From: Mesorhabditis belari
Taxonomy: Eukaryota > Nematoda > Chromadorea > Rhabditida > Rhabditidae
Direction of reading: 5' to 3'
Length of the DNA: 64,000 bases
Assembly: GCA_958450365.1 (NCBI GenBank)
Contig: CAUEEP010000732.1
Location: forward strand, 372,001 to 436,000
The notes below the pieces were generated by a model, which worked only from the letters and a program-made list of their open reading frames with translations, made no database searches and had not been told where the DNA came from. A program made the position numbers and the translations under genes. Shown here in pieces: positions 24,101 through 34,245 of this stretch; the stretch's first letter is position 1; every line of letters starts with the position of its first letter.

Positions 24101-25608
24101 AATTGTTACAATTGTGAGTTTAAATCTAAATTTAGCATATAATGCAAGTTTTAGATATTAGATTAAATCTAGATTAAAGAAAATTGATAGATTTTAAAGC
24201 CATAAACTTTTTAGTCACTTTACATTCGAATCGTTTGTTATCTTCGTGGCTCCTATTCGATGATTAAAACAAAAAATTGGACGCAAATAACGGAAAAGTG
24301 AGTTTGTTTTTAAATAGTTACTTTAATTATTCAGTTATTTGACTGATTCAGTTATTTTACTGATTCAGTTACTTTACTGATTCAGTTACTTATTCAGTTA
24401 CTTTACTTACTTTACTAGTTACTTATTCAGTTACAAATAGATCATTTTCATTTTAATGCTTTTTTTCAGCAGTGTCGAGAATTTCCCGAAACTCGTCAAC
24501 ACGGCCGTCGTCATTGTGATTTCATTCATTGTCGGCTACGGGATTCATTCGATACATTCACCGCTGGTAAGAATTTGAAAATGATATTTGATTTCCTAAT
24601 AAATGAGAATAAATGATTCTAAAAATAAAAATCTCAAAACTTCCTCGTTTCAAACGAGAATTCATTCTCAAATTGCTTTCTCGTATTTCAGATCTGCAAA
24701 GAAGGATGTCCGTTCAGGCATGGAAAGACATGGATAATTTGGCTCGGATTTCTCCAATCTGATTTGGTTTGTTGAACTCTTTAGTTTCATCTTTCTTGGC
24801 TTAATAATTTATATGATAGTTTCAATAATTCTAGAACATGAACCATGAATTGTTCATCTCAGCATAGAGTAGACTACAATGACCCTAAACTACGCCTAAA
24901 CTGACTACGCTCCAGCGGTTGAGTACTCGACTGACGCGGTAATCAGAAGAGATTTGACTCAGTATTTTCTCTAATATTTCTCTAATATTGAAATAATAGT
25001 AGTGCGCGCTAAGCTTTGCCTAAATTCCTCGAAATCTCGAAAGCCGCTTATCAGAACCTATCGATGTGGGGTCGGAAAATGTAGCTGACGATGAGATCTT
25101 ATGAGAGATTAGAGTGTTGAGCTTCTGTGAAAACTTGGAAACTGTAAAATAGGCATCAACTCGGCTGTGTGCCGTGCACTACTATTAGAGAAAAAAACGG
25201 TATAAAGACAGGTCCGTAGCCAATTTTGGGGACAAAAATATTGGAGTCCCTACCTCTCCTGGCTACCTCCTGGCTACGAGAGTGTACAAAGATATAATAA
25301 AGTTCAGACTCTTGTCTAAGTAAAGCTCAAGTCAACTATCATGTACAATTTTTAGGTTATTCTCAAATTCGTGGCCAATCCCTTCATCTATACTCTGCGA
25401 ATGAGCTGTTTCCGCGAGAGTATCAGCTCGATGAGTCAAAGCTTCAGCACAGCGCTTACAAGAGTTAGTTTTTCAAGAGTTTTTCAAGTCTTGCAAGTAT
25501 TCAAGTTAATATAGAATTTAAATTATCTCATTTTCTCATTTCCAGATGCGAGGCTCATCTTTTCAACAAATGCCGAAACAGGAATCGATTCGAATGGGAC
25601 AACTATAG
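18160..25608 (+). CDS. Rhodopsin-like seven-transmembrane receptor (orphan GPCR)
   Basis: Twelve exons: 18160-18234, 21843-21986, 22264-22393, 22693-22781, 23417-23503, 23600-23676, 23993-24113, 24215-24297, 24470-24566, 24692-24766, 25356-25463 and 25546-25608 (382 aa). TM1 carries the conserved GN (IALIGNGIICL). TM2 is around YVLLCVSLAAIDIW. A TM3 cysteine is in NFSACPFHI. WHLLALAVYQYFGIMWPLRT sits where the DRY-PL motif occurs, with QYF replacing DRY. TM7 carries the NPxxY motif as ANPFIYTLR. It acts at the plasma membrane, probably sensing a peptide or amine; the ligand is unknown. The start is the first of two adjacent ATGs 20 nt after a TTTCAG trans-splice-type acceptor. The first exon is joined over a 3.6-kb intron by phase only, so the N-terminal 25 residues are less certain. 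Introns hold a hAT-like fold-back and several MITEs. Confidence 0.87.
18307..18430. repeat. 31-bp tandem repeat, four copies, in GPCR intron 1
   Basis: Units begin RTTCCATTCAAAACCATTCA and end CATTACC or similar. They start about 70 bp after the first splice donor. Confidence 0.85.
18977..19812. mobile_element. hAT-like fold-back element with 8-bp target duplication
   Basis: The ends are GGGAGGTAGTCAAATGAGCG and its inverted complement. A perfect direct repeat ATACTTTT flanks both sides (18969-18976 and 19813-19820); an 8-bp duplication is the hAT signature. The arms contain reiterated GCGCCAATCATTTCA-type units (at least four on the left, with related inverted units on the right). The 836-bp element has no transposase frame. 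Sequence around the insertion (GTTATTCAAAGTTTGTCTTG) is itself duplicated on both sides. Confidence 0.88.
19982..20060. repeat. Dispersed repeat, third copy (inverted, partial)
   Basis: Contains the inverse complement of the TTCTAGAAACATC and AATGTAAGTCTCAGATC blocks found at 13.4 and 17.6 kb. Confidence 0.7.
20511..21549. repeat. Direct repeats (20511-20757 and 21327-21549) bracketing a GC-richer island
   Basis: Both copies open ATTTTAGGTTTTGAATGGGA and close with GTGCAAACTTT.TCTACGAAC. Divergence is low, with one internal indel. The 570 bp between them are richer in GC than the surroundings. They hold an 89-codon minus-strand frame (21228-20959) and an 81-codon plus-strand frame (21120-21365), neither recognised. 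The layout recalls short LTRs around a remnant, but the ends do not show TG..CA or a primer-binding site that I can identify. Confidence 0.7.
22157..22249. repeat. 14-bp tandem repeat AGCTTTAYTAGAAG, about six copies
   Basis: The units alternate TTTACT and TTTATT variants. It lies inside GPCR intron 2, immediately before the exon at 22264. Confidence 0.85.
23003..23108 (+). ncRNA. tRNA-like sequence with perfect B-box in a GPCR intron
   Basis: GGGTTCGACCCC is a perfect T-arm/B-box. It is preceded by GTCTCTCGATCCGAGAGAC, which folds as an anticodon-like hairpin. The GTCTGTCTCTC unit is duplicated between the two, which makes the molecule too long for a normal tRNA. I read it as a tRNA-derived pseudogene or SINE head. 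Confidence 0.35.
23708..23971. mobile_element. MITE, 264 bp, in GPCR intron 6
   Basis: The inverted ends TACCGTAAATACTGTAAT are followed by ACCCCACCCC on both sides, with TA at each end. There is no coding frame. It sits between exons 23600-23676 and 23993-24113. Confidence 0.85.
24901..24973 (+). ncRNA. tRNA-Thr(GGT)-like sequence shared with a coding exon at 40 kb
   Basis: It contains an A-box/D-arm-like CCAGCGGTTGAGTACTCG, a CTGA/TCAG stem around GCGGTAA, and a decayed B-box (ATTTGACTC for GTTCGACTC). The same 73 nt occur inverted at 39988-39916, where the first part is protein-coding. Both copies directly adjoin the same MITE family. It is degenerate as a tRNA. Confidence 0.4.
24970..25207. 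mobile_element. MITE with CTAATAGTAGTGC-type ends, in GPCR intron 10
   Basis: Member of a family also at 39712-39940, 56549-56672 and 62487-62695. The ends are ATTTTCTCTAATA...TAGTAGTGC and GCACTACTATTAGAGAAAA. The interior CCTAAATTCCTCGAAATCTC and GATGTGGGGTCGGAAAATGT is shared with the 39.7- and 62.5-kb copies. The left end has a short CTCTAATATTT duplication. Confidence 0.82.
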
Positions 25609-26815
25609 CTTTTGTGTGCTTTAAATGCTTCTAAAGCTTTAGATTTTCATACTCTTATACTTTTATTTATCATCTCTGATATCGTCGTTTTTAATATGCA
25701 TAAATTATCTCTATCTTTTTCTTTATTTCTTTCCAGTTGCCGCTCCAAGCACCTCTCCAAGTATCAATCCCTCTGTGAAAGCTAATCCGCCGTTTCCACT
25801 GAAAATTTGATTTTGTTTTGAGTTGTATGCACGAGTGAATCATATCAAAATATGGGTATTCTGAATATATTCTAATTTCTATGTCTATTAAAGCATCTAT
25901 TGAAAGATACTGTAAAGTTCAGTCACTTGTCTCAGTACTTAATCGTAGTCTGTACTTAACGAAAACATCTATCGGTCCTTTTTGCCGTTGCCGTTGGTTT
26001 TTCGTGTTTTTCTCAGCATCAACCATTCGATTTTGACTATTTTGACTATCATTTGATGCAGAATAAAATTCCACGTCAAATGATATCAAAATTAACTCAA
26101 AATTTAATATCCACGCAAAGTTATGAGGTAAAAGGATAAATTCCACTCATAATGGGCGGGGTTTAGGTTTTTAGCCAACAACTTTGCTTAGATATTAAAT
26201 TTTGAGTTAATTTTAATATCATTCGACGCGCAATTTTATTCTGCATCAAATGATAGTTAACACAGTCAAAATCAAAGTGTTGATGCTGAGAAAAACACAA
26301 AAACCAACGGCAACAGCAAAAAGGATCGATAGATGTTTTCGTTACAAGTTTAGTCTGTACTCTGTCTACTGTCTAACTACAGTAGGCCTAGCCCTAAGCC
26401 TACTGTAGTTAGACAATAGGATGAGACTTTACAGTATTTTTACCGTACTCTCAAGTGTTCCCAGTGCCTAAAGCTTTCGATGGGAAATAAATCTTTTAAA
26501 CTAAAGAAAAAGACACGTTCAGTACATGAAAATATTCATATCTAACAAACAAACTATTACTAAAGCTGTACTTGAAGCTAAACTATTTGTCGTCAAAGCG
26601 TCAAGGCGTCAAAGTCAAAGCAACTTTTCATCTAGTCTAGCAACGACACTGGATGAAGATGACTGAGTTTTTACCTGAACTTTGAATGCAAAATCTCTCA
26701 GCTTTCCCTATTCTTATTCTTATTCTCTTATCATTCTGAAATGTGATCATAACTTGAAACTGGTCGTTCTCATAACTCATAAAATCACTCATAACTGGTC
26801 GTTCTTTTTCTTCAC
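25609..26815. other. Intergenic region between GPCR and NLP-like gene
   Basis: It holds the GPCR 3' UTR and the fold-back element at 25960-26348. A separate small inverted repeat lies at about 26369-26426 (CTACAGTAGGC / GCCTACTGTAG). An acceptor-like TTCAG at about 26685 could end an intron that joins to the NLP-like gene without changing its protein. Confidence 0.55.
25960..26348. mobile_element. Fold-back (palindromic) element, about 390 bp
   Basis: GAAAACATCTATCGGTCC on the left mirrors GGATCGATAGATGTTTTC on the right. The complementarity continues through a CAACGGCAACGGCAA-type stretch and AACTCAAAATTTAATATC to a short centre. It is non-coding. No target duplication could be assigned. 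Confidence 0.75.
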
Positions 26816-27013
26816 TTACCCGCGTCCTCCCCATCCTCCTCCGTATGGTCGGTATCCTCCATAACCGCCGTATCCACCATATCCCCCATAACCATAATTT
26901 CCGTATCCGTAATTGCTGTATCCATAAGGCTGAGATCCATATCCATATCCGTAATATTGAGCGGTGGATAGATAAGCCAAGCAGGCGACGATCAACAACA
27001 CGAGTTTCAACAT
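26816..27013 (-). CDS. Small secreted Gly/Tyr-rich peptide, NLP/caenacin-like
   Basis: 65 aa. MLKLVLLIVACLAYLSTAQ is a textbook signal peptide cut after TAQ or just before it. The rest is YG, GGYG and NYGYG repeats ending GGWGGRG. Worm NLP/caenacin peptides have this size and GGY composition; they are epidermal, induced by infection or wounding, and antimicrobial-like. No dibasic cleavage sites are visible, so it may act as one peptide or be structural (cuticle/eggshell glycine-rich protein). A TTCTTTCAG acceptor 3 nt before the ATG fits trans-splicing. A GTAAGT donor overlaps the stop: splicing to the acceptor near 26685 would still encode Gly then stop. Confidence 0.75.
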   Translation of the reverse strand: MLKLVLLIVACLAYLSTAQYYGYGYGSQPYGYSNYGYGNYGYGGYGGYGGYGGYRPYGGGWGGRG

Positions 27014-29217
27014 TTTCTGAAAGAATGACGAGTATTAGCTTGGGCTTTTAGCTTGACAAAGCTGAAAACTGGAAATAAGATAAAATTTGGTACTTGGATA
27101 CGAAAAAACATATAGTAAACATTTTGAGATAAATGAATCAAGAAGGGTCCTTCTAACAAGAATGTATCAGTAATCGAAAATTTGGGATTGTTATGGAGCT
27201 CAGTAAGACCCATCTTAAGAACCTACAGTCTTGCAACGACAAGAAAGAAGCTAGTTGAAAGAAGGTAAACAAATAACCGATGTCTAGATGTCTATCACTA
27301 TTTCATTTTAAACTTTTAAACAAGATAAGAGTTCCGCAATCACCAAAACAAAAACCGAAAACAGCCTAGGTACGGTAGAAAAAAAGATGGTCGATGGATT
27401 CCCAGAACCCGATCGTCTATTTATCGCACTCATCCACCAAGAAAATGAGAGAGTCATTGACCGAATTTGTAGTGTTTTTCTTTCCCAAACAATCTTTCCT
27501 TTACCAATTTCAGTTCATCAAAATGATAAAGGATAGACTCAAGCCAATTTTTCTTCTTCCCATTTTCCCTTCTTCCCATCTCCCCTTCTTCCCATTTCCC
27601 CATTTCCCCTTCTTCCCTTCCTTATCCTGATCAATCTAACAAACCTCAAAATCGGCTAGAGACCTGAGAAATCAAAAAAACAACGATTCTTTCATTTTTT
27701 TGAGAAAAAGATATTTTATAGAAGACGTGTGGAAAACAAGTTCTGTACAAAGCGTTGTTGCATTGAATGATATCATTGGAATCATGCTAATGGCTGACAC
27801 TTATTAGGTTCAAAGAAGTTAGCTTCAAACTTTTGAAATAATATTTTCATTCATGCACGTTTTATGTTAAAGAACTTGATGTACTCGAATTGTTTTACTT
27901 GTCGAAACAATTTGATGGGATGACTCTCTGAGAAGATGAATAGCATGTTAGTTTTCAACATTTTTGCGAGCTTTATTCGCTTTTTATTAGATTATATCTT
28001 TTGATACAAACCAGAAAATTAGGAAGTCAAGAAAGTCAAGTAAGAAAAAGTTTCTTTCATGTCGAAGTTAGGTGTGGCGAATAGCCACTAAAAGTTATCT
28101 AACTCTGACAGCCTAAAAATTGGAAAAGTATTGAGGAAATCGGTGCGCCTGCATTCGATTTCGGGCCCCAAATCATTTATTGTTTTGTAGCTTGTTAGCT
28201 GAGTATCTTGTGTTAAAGCCTATATAAGGCAACTGTTGTTCATTTGTTTTTTGTTATCTTTCATTTTTCTTTCTGCTTTCCTCTCATTGTGTGAAAGTTA
28301 TGGGCCTAATTAGGACGAAATTGTTTCTCTTTTTATCGTCACTTTTAATTCAATTGTCGATCTTGTGTGAAAGTTGCTCAAGTGAGAGCCCAAAGTTTCC
28401 GAGTCAGTCGGCTATTGAATAAAGTGTTTTTAGTTCAAGTGAGATCAGATATCTCAAAACAAGAAATAACGCGTGAAGAGTGAAGAGTACCAAGCACGCA
28501 AAGAATATTTCTTTACATTAAGGATTCCTCTAATCAAATGAGCACTCTTATTTTGAGTATTTGGGGTTGCTGTAGTCAAAAACTAATGCTGGATTCGGAT
28601 TCTCTAAGCCCGAAAACCGGTGTATGCAAATTTTCAGCTTAATCTATCCGTAAATTATGCCGCATTGTCGCTAGATTGTTTTCCTCTCAAATAAGACATT
28701 CTTAAATACACTATCAGTAAAAAAAGTATTGTAGTTTATATTTTAACAATAAGAAATGGCAAAAAAAGGCAAAAAAAGGCAAAAGGAAACTTCGAGAAGC
28801 GCTTTATATAAAGCTGTTGAAAGCTATTCAGTTGTTTGGCTGAATATCTTATTTGGGAAAGTTTTGTACGTATAAAAATACAGTCAATTTTCAATATAAT
28901 GAATCAAAATAAAGCAAAATGCGAAAAACTTTGATATAACAAATAACTTACTTTGATTCTTACAATTCTTTCAGTCAAGTAAACTCTAGTAGTAGGATAA
29001 GAAGCTTACCAAATCAACTTTACAACTAAAGCTACGTATCCAGTTACTTCCAAACATCAAGAACTTTTCTGTGAAACTTCTAAAGCATTCTTTGATTTTT
29101 GCAGTACTTTTTGTGCGTCAGTCACCCGGATGAAAGACTGATATAAAAAGGGGAATTCAGAGAGAAATTTGAGGCAAATCACAAAACAGATAAGCATTTC
29201 TAAAGCAAACATTTCCA
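27014..29217. other. 2.2-kb intergenic region between divergent genes
   Basis: I see no gene. Pyrimidine-rich CTTCCCATTTCC-type tracts lie at about 27555-27620, and AAAAAAGGC triplets at about 28760. It should contain the promoters of both the NLP-like gene and the lysozyme. Confidence 0.5.
29142..29149 (+). promoter_or_regulatory. TATA-like box of the lysozyme gene
   Basis: TATAAAAA lies 76 nt upstream of the ATG, just after an ACTGATA motif that resembles the GATA-factor sites of gut-expressed worm genes. A GAATTCAG acceptor-like site at 29160 could be used for trans-splicing. Confidence 0.45.
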
Positions 29218-31592
29218 ATGAGGTAAGCAATTTTTGTATTTTTATATAATTTTGTATTTTATTTGTATTTTTATATAATATAATCAGAGTTCTTTTTAAG
29301 GTTTTTACTTCTTTTATCTCTTCTTGGATTCGCTTTTTGCAAGACGGGCATTGACAGTATTTCAGCCATTTCTACAAGCACTTTCACTTGTTTGAAAAAT
29401 AATGGATACAGCTTTTTTGTGTTTAGAGTTTGGCGACAAGTAAACTAGATCTTTTTTCGAGTTTTATGTAAACTTTTAGGTGAATAACTATGATGATACT
29501 GGAATCCAGAACATTTTGAATGCAAGAGCAGGCGAGTTTCAACTATATTGGAATATTGTTGGAGCTGGATGCGTTAATTCTGGAATGATTCGGAGTTTTA
29601 GGGTTCAAAGCCATTCATAAACTACAATATAAATCATTGGCTATTCATAGAAATCTATCGTATCTTTCAGCTGGAATCACCGACGTTGATGGGTACATCT
29701 ATCCATGCACCTCATCCTCTTGCCCACCTGGAGCCAATCAAGTCGAGGCTGTCATTGATAAACTCAATGAGAAAGGAGCCAAGGTTCAGAAATTCAGAAA
29801 TCAAATTTTTATCAAAATCTTAGATTGGAATGCTTTGGTTGGATGTTGAGGGAACATGGCCATCGGACAAGACAAAGAATCAACAATTCATTCAGGGAAT
29901 GGCTGATGCGGCTGTGGTAAGAAAAACTTATTACTGTAAAAGATTCTAATAGAAGAGCCGGCTCTTCTATTTTCAAACGTTTCTCTAAAATTCTTTTTTG
30001 TGTCCTAGCTAGTACCCAAATTTTCAAGAGCTTAAAAATAAATGCTTTTTAATGGATTTTCATCCGGTTTTCAATGTCATTAAACTTTTTTAGTCTACAG
30101 AGCAAAGTATAACGAGACTGATCGGATTTGGTTCATTTGAGGATCTGAAAAATGGGCTGCAAAACTCCAATCAAAGATCTTTTGGTACAGAAATGTAGGT
30201 GAGAATTCAGGCTTCAATTCTCTATATAATACCTAGTGTTTTTGAATTGATTGCGGCGTTTGGGATGCAATCTGCTGAAAAGGTGTAACCGTAACATAAT
30301 GGCCGCAAAGTACAGTGACAACTTTTCAGAAAAGTATCTGGAAAATGTCTAATTTATTTCAAAAGTGTCAAGAGTTATATAGAGAATTGTAGCCCTTAAA
30401 CTTGGCTACATTTATCTACTAAAAACTACGCGATTGGACTTATACAGCGCATGTAACAAGCGCTTGAATGAGCGCTAGTCGACATCTCGAATCTGTCATT
30501 TGACCGCTTTTCTCTATAGAAAATGGTTAAGAAAAGCCTTTTAATTTTTCTTCAAATAGCATTTAACATCACTTAATAACATTGAGGATCACAATTAACT
30601 GTTTTGGTTGAACTGACATGACCAAAATTTAAGTTGAAAGCTCCTTTTGGAGGAGCAGAGAAAAAAGATGTTGAGATGTCGACTAGCGCTCATTCAAGCG
30701 CTTGTTACATGCGCTGTATAAGTCCAATCGCGTAGTTTTTAGTAGATAAATGTAGCCAAGTTTAAGGGCTACAATTCTCTATATAACTCTTGACACTTTT
30801 GAAATAAATTAGACATTTTCCAGATACTTTTCTGAAAAGTTGTCACTGTACTTTGCGGCCATTATGTTACGGTTACACCTTTTCAGCAGATTGCATCCCA
30901 AACGCCGCAATCAATTCAAAAACACTAGGTATTATATAGAGAATTGAAGCCTGAATTCTCACCTACATTTCTGTACCAAAAGATCTTTGATTGGAGTTTT
31001 GCAGCCCATTTTTCAGATCCTCAAATGAACCAAATCCGATCAGTCTCCGGTACACGTCCATTTTTAGCATTTTTAGCAACGTTATTAAGCTTTTTTAAAG
31101 TCTATAACTATTATTTAAAGCCTTTGAAAATCTTTAAAGAGTTGAGCATTTTGCTATCTGAGAGTTGATAGTTGTTGACAAATCCGAAAAATGAAATGAA
31201 AAAAATCTAAAGGAGTCTCTTCTATTGAATAAGAGTTCAATTGATGGAGTTAGAGAGTTAGTTAGAGTTCAATTGATGAATTTTTAGAAGAAGGGAGTCA
31301 AAGTCGGAGTCTATACAGGTCAATACTCGTGGCCAGATATTGTGGGCAGTTGGACGGGAATGTCGAAATATCCACTGTGGTGGCCGAACTACAACAATGA
31401 CCCCGGATTTGGCAAGTGGGGGTTTCACTTTTCATTGTTCAACTTGGCATTAGTAAATTAGGAAGAACATACGCCATTTTAAGATACCCACCATATGGAG
31501 GCTGGACGAAGCCATTGGTCCACCAATATGGCGGTGATTTGACGACTCGCCCATGTGGATTGGGTGATATGGATATCAACTACAAGGATTAG
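29218..31592 (+). CDS. GH25-type (entamoeba-type) lysozyme, secreted
   Basis: Seven exons: 29218-29222, 29301-29439, 29480-29531, 29671-29783, 29824-29916, 31288-31411 and 31462-31592 (218 aa). The signal peptide is [15 protein letters not shown]. The GH25 barrel is recognisable by TGIDSIS (first catalytic-site Asp), [29 protein letters not shown] (Asp and Glu of the active site), [26 protein letters not shown] and the C-terminal VHQYGGD. It hydrolyses peptidoglycan and in worms is a gut or immune effector. The length matches the family. Introns 3 and 6 have GC-AG borders (G|gcgagt and G|gcaagt); both are needed to keep frame. Intron 5 is 1.4 kb because of a fold-back insertion. The first exon holds only five coding bases. 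Confidence 0.93.
30114..31047. mobile_element. Large fold-back element (934 bp) in lysozyme intron 5
   Basis: It is an almost perfect palindrome. The outer ends are G(A)GACTGATCGGATTTGGTT and its complement; the arms run about 370-390 bp around a roughly 170-bp centre. No frame is present. The inner part (GAGTTATATAGAGAATTGTA, CTTAAACTTGGCTACATTTA, CGCTTGAATGAGCGCTAGT) is a diverged relative of the fold-back at 50111-50751. Confidence 0.88.
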
Positions 31593-31662
31593 AGAAAAGA
31601 AAAGATCTTTTTCGAATTTATAAAGTTTATTTCGCTCAAAAATTTGTTGCATTGAATGGATT

Positions 31663-34233
31663 TTAGCGTTTAATCCCTCTTTCTTTGCTGAGTTGTGCGA
31701 GGATTTCGCCAAAATTGTCATAGAGTCGCGTCCAAGCTGCTCGAGTCTGAAAATTCAAAAATTCACTTGTACAAAAAGCATTTAAATTCGATTTTCGAAT
31801 TTATCCAAAGTTTTATGAGCTAAATTTGATTGATTGAGATTTCTTGTCGTTATTCTTCTCTTTATTGTTATTTTATTGTAAGTTTTAGTTTTTCAGGAAG
31901 AACTTTAAAAATGATCGGCTTGCTTTAAACAATTTGTACTATTGGGTTGGTGAAAAAACTGCCGGACTTTGAACATAGTGGGGGTTTCTCATCTCCAGCC
32001 TCATTGCTCATCTCTAGCCTCATTGCTCATCTCTAGCCGTCAGTGAAAGAAGCCTTATAAAGGAATCAGTTTTGAATCCCGATTTGCATACCAGATTTCT
32101 TCCGTGGCTATTAGCGATTCTATTGGGTTGGTGAATTGAAAACTGCGGGATTTTGAACTAAAATTTATTCAACATAAAACCATCAATTCATTCCAAATAA
32201 TTTCCATTATTATTGATGACTTGTGCCCATTTTAAAGGCAATTTGCGGATTCCTCTTTCGGATTTTGGATTCTAGTAGGATTTTGGTCTGTTGGTGAGAC
32301 AAGTGTGAGACTCAAAAATGGAGGACTGGAGATGTCCCAGTTTGTGCATTTGAGCACTTTCTTCAAAAGAAACCCATTTTGGTGTCAATAGAAAAGTTGT
32401 AGAGAATCAAAAATTAGGCTTATAGCTAAATTTCCAAAAAGATACACTTAGTAGTTTCGCTTAAAATGCAAGTTTTGTGAAAATTCGTAAATTTGGCATT
32501 TCTTGAAAACCAGTTTTTGAATCTTTCTGAAAATTTGGATATAAGCTTAATTTTTGATTCTCTACAACTTTTCCATTGACACCAAAATGGGTTTCTTTTG
32601 AAGAAAGTGCTCAAACTGTCACATATGACAATAGCCGGCAGTTTTCAATTCACCAACCCAACAGTTTACCTCATCACTGATGCTGCCATTGGACAATCTG
32701 AGCACCTCGAGAAGACAGGGGACCATGTGCTGAAAGTTTAACTTTAAATGAGTTCAAAATGTCATTTCATTAGTTCTATTATCTATAATCAAAGAAATTT
32801 AAGACCAATCTACTTTCCAACCTCAACATGTGCCTTTGTGATGTTAAAGCGAACGTGACTGCTTGCGATTTTCCGTAAAACTTCTTGTAAAGCAACGTCA
32901 TCATCGATTTTCGAAACAATCGTCTGAAATTGTCTTAATCTTTCCATTTTCTATAGTTACTTGGTTCAATCATCAGCCATTTCCATTTCATTAGCCATTT
33001 CTATTAGGTTGTGTTGATCTGGCTAACTCTTTGCTCTTTTTAGAAACAACTAGTGCTTCAATTAACTTTCCCTCTCTTACTGACTTTCTTTCTTCTTCCT
33101 TGTCTTTTCTATCTCTCTTTCTTCCTTTCTTTCTTCTTCCTTGTCTTTCCTATTTCTTCTAGGGGAAAGAAAGGGCCAATAGCTCAGTGGTAGAACATGT
33201 GTCTGGTAAGCAGGAGGTTCAAGGGTTTAATTCCGGTTCAATTCTTTGCCATTTATTTCTTCACTTTATTACAGGTTTTTACCATTTAAAAGCTCTACTG
33301 ATCTTCTAAAAGTCTCTATTGATCTCTACTGATCTTCTTCTATTGATCTTTTGGAAATGTTTTCGTTTTTTGAGAGCAAAAAGTTGAGGGATCAAACTCA
33401 GAAAAGGCCTCAATGATAAAATAGCCAAAAAAGAAATCTATTTTTAAGTCATAAGACAAAAGATTGAGCATAAAAAGGTCCGATTATAACTAAAATTTCA
33501 GCTTAATTTGTCAAGGCGTTTTTCTTTTTTGATTATTTAACGATTATTCTGCTTAAATCTTCCTAAAAAGTGATTCAAAGTGGTTCAAAAAAGATTTAAA
33601 ATAAGACAATGAGCAATTGTTATTTGATGAAAAGCGTAACTAAATTAGTTCTTTAATTGTTTCTAGAGAGAAATGTCATAGTAAAACATACTGACCTCAA
33701 TTCCCTTCATATACACACTTGCATGGCTTCTCATTTGATCCGATCCAACTAAAGAGCTATCCGGTAGGGCGCGAAATCTCGGCCAAATATCCTTGTAGTC
33801 AGGGAAGTCAGAAAAGAGGCTAAAGAGATGAATTTACTATCAAATTCTGCTCTCTTTACACTTCCACATTGAGTCCTATCCTTTTCAGACTAAACCCTTA
33901 GGTTTTGCAAGTGATTTCAAAGTAGATTCGAGAAAATAGTGAGAAAATACTTGGCTTAATAGTGAGTTTTTGAAAAAAAGCTTAACTCACCGAATGAACA
34001 ATTCATTGCCATACTTGGCTGCACTTTCAGCCAATTTCTTGTGACTTTGTTTGATCGCTTCTCTTTGTTCCTCGGTCAATGGAACAACTTTGGTCACTTT
34101 CGGGAAACTGTCCTTAAAATGGGTTAATTGATAAGATTGATAAGAAAGACTTTGAAAATTGCTTAAATATGTTCTAAATGAATGTCAAAACCTGTTTCGG
34201 TAGTTGAGTGACATGCTTCGCTGAACCGTACAT
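31663..34233 (-). CDS. Globin (nematode globin family)
   Basis: Six exons: 34233-34192, 34112-33991, 33819-33696, 32923-32822, 32729-32670 and 31746-31663 (177 aa). PLTEEQREAIKQSHKKLAES is the A helix. ELFIRLFSDFPDYKDIWPRF covers B-C-D with the conserved Phe and FP of nematode globins. RSHASVYMKGIE is the distal-His E helix. LRKIASSHVRFNI carries the probable proximal His, followed by G and H helices ending ERGIKR. It is a haem protein for O2, NO or redox sensing, probably cytoplasmic: there is no signal peptide. The N-terminus is short (MYGSAKHVTQLPKQ). The stop lies 71 bp from the lysozyme stop, tail to tail. Intron 5 is almost entirely mariner-like DNA. Intron 3 carries a tRNA-like sequence. 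A 10-bp repeat lies immediately upstream of the ATG. Confidence 0.93.
32123..32661. mobile_element. mariner-like non-autonomous element in globin intron 5
   Basis: The ends TTGGGTTGGTGAATTGAAAA and their inverted complement, with a following ACTGC(G/C)GG, resemble mariner termini. TA flanks the left end. The right end lies 8 nt from the splice donor of intron 5. Part of a further terminus (TTGGGTTGGTGAAAAAACTG) is at 31942, suggesting nested or repeated insertion. Inner inverted repeats include AGTGCTCAAA.G and TTTTGGTGTCAATRGAAAAG. Confidence 0.82.
33173..33250 (+). ncRNA. tRNA-Thr(GGT)-like sequence, probably a pseudogene
   Basis: The A-box TAGCTCAGTGG is perfect, and CTGGTAA occupies the anticodon-loop position (GGT, Thr). 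GGTTCAAGGG is a partial B-box. The anticodon and acceptor stems pair poorly, so this is more likely a decayed or derived tRNA than an active gene. It is on the opposite strand to the globin, within its intron 3. Confidence 0.45.
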
Positions 34234-34245
34234 TGGGAGAACTGA

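Noticed and set aside
27394..27630. 78-codon plus-strand frame ending in Pro/Phe/Ser repeats
   Set aside because: Produced by a pyrimidine-rich CTTCCCATTTCCCC tract; no supporting signals.
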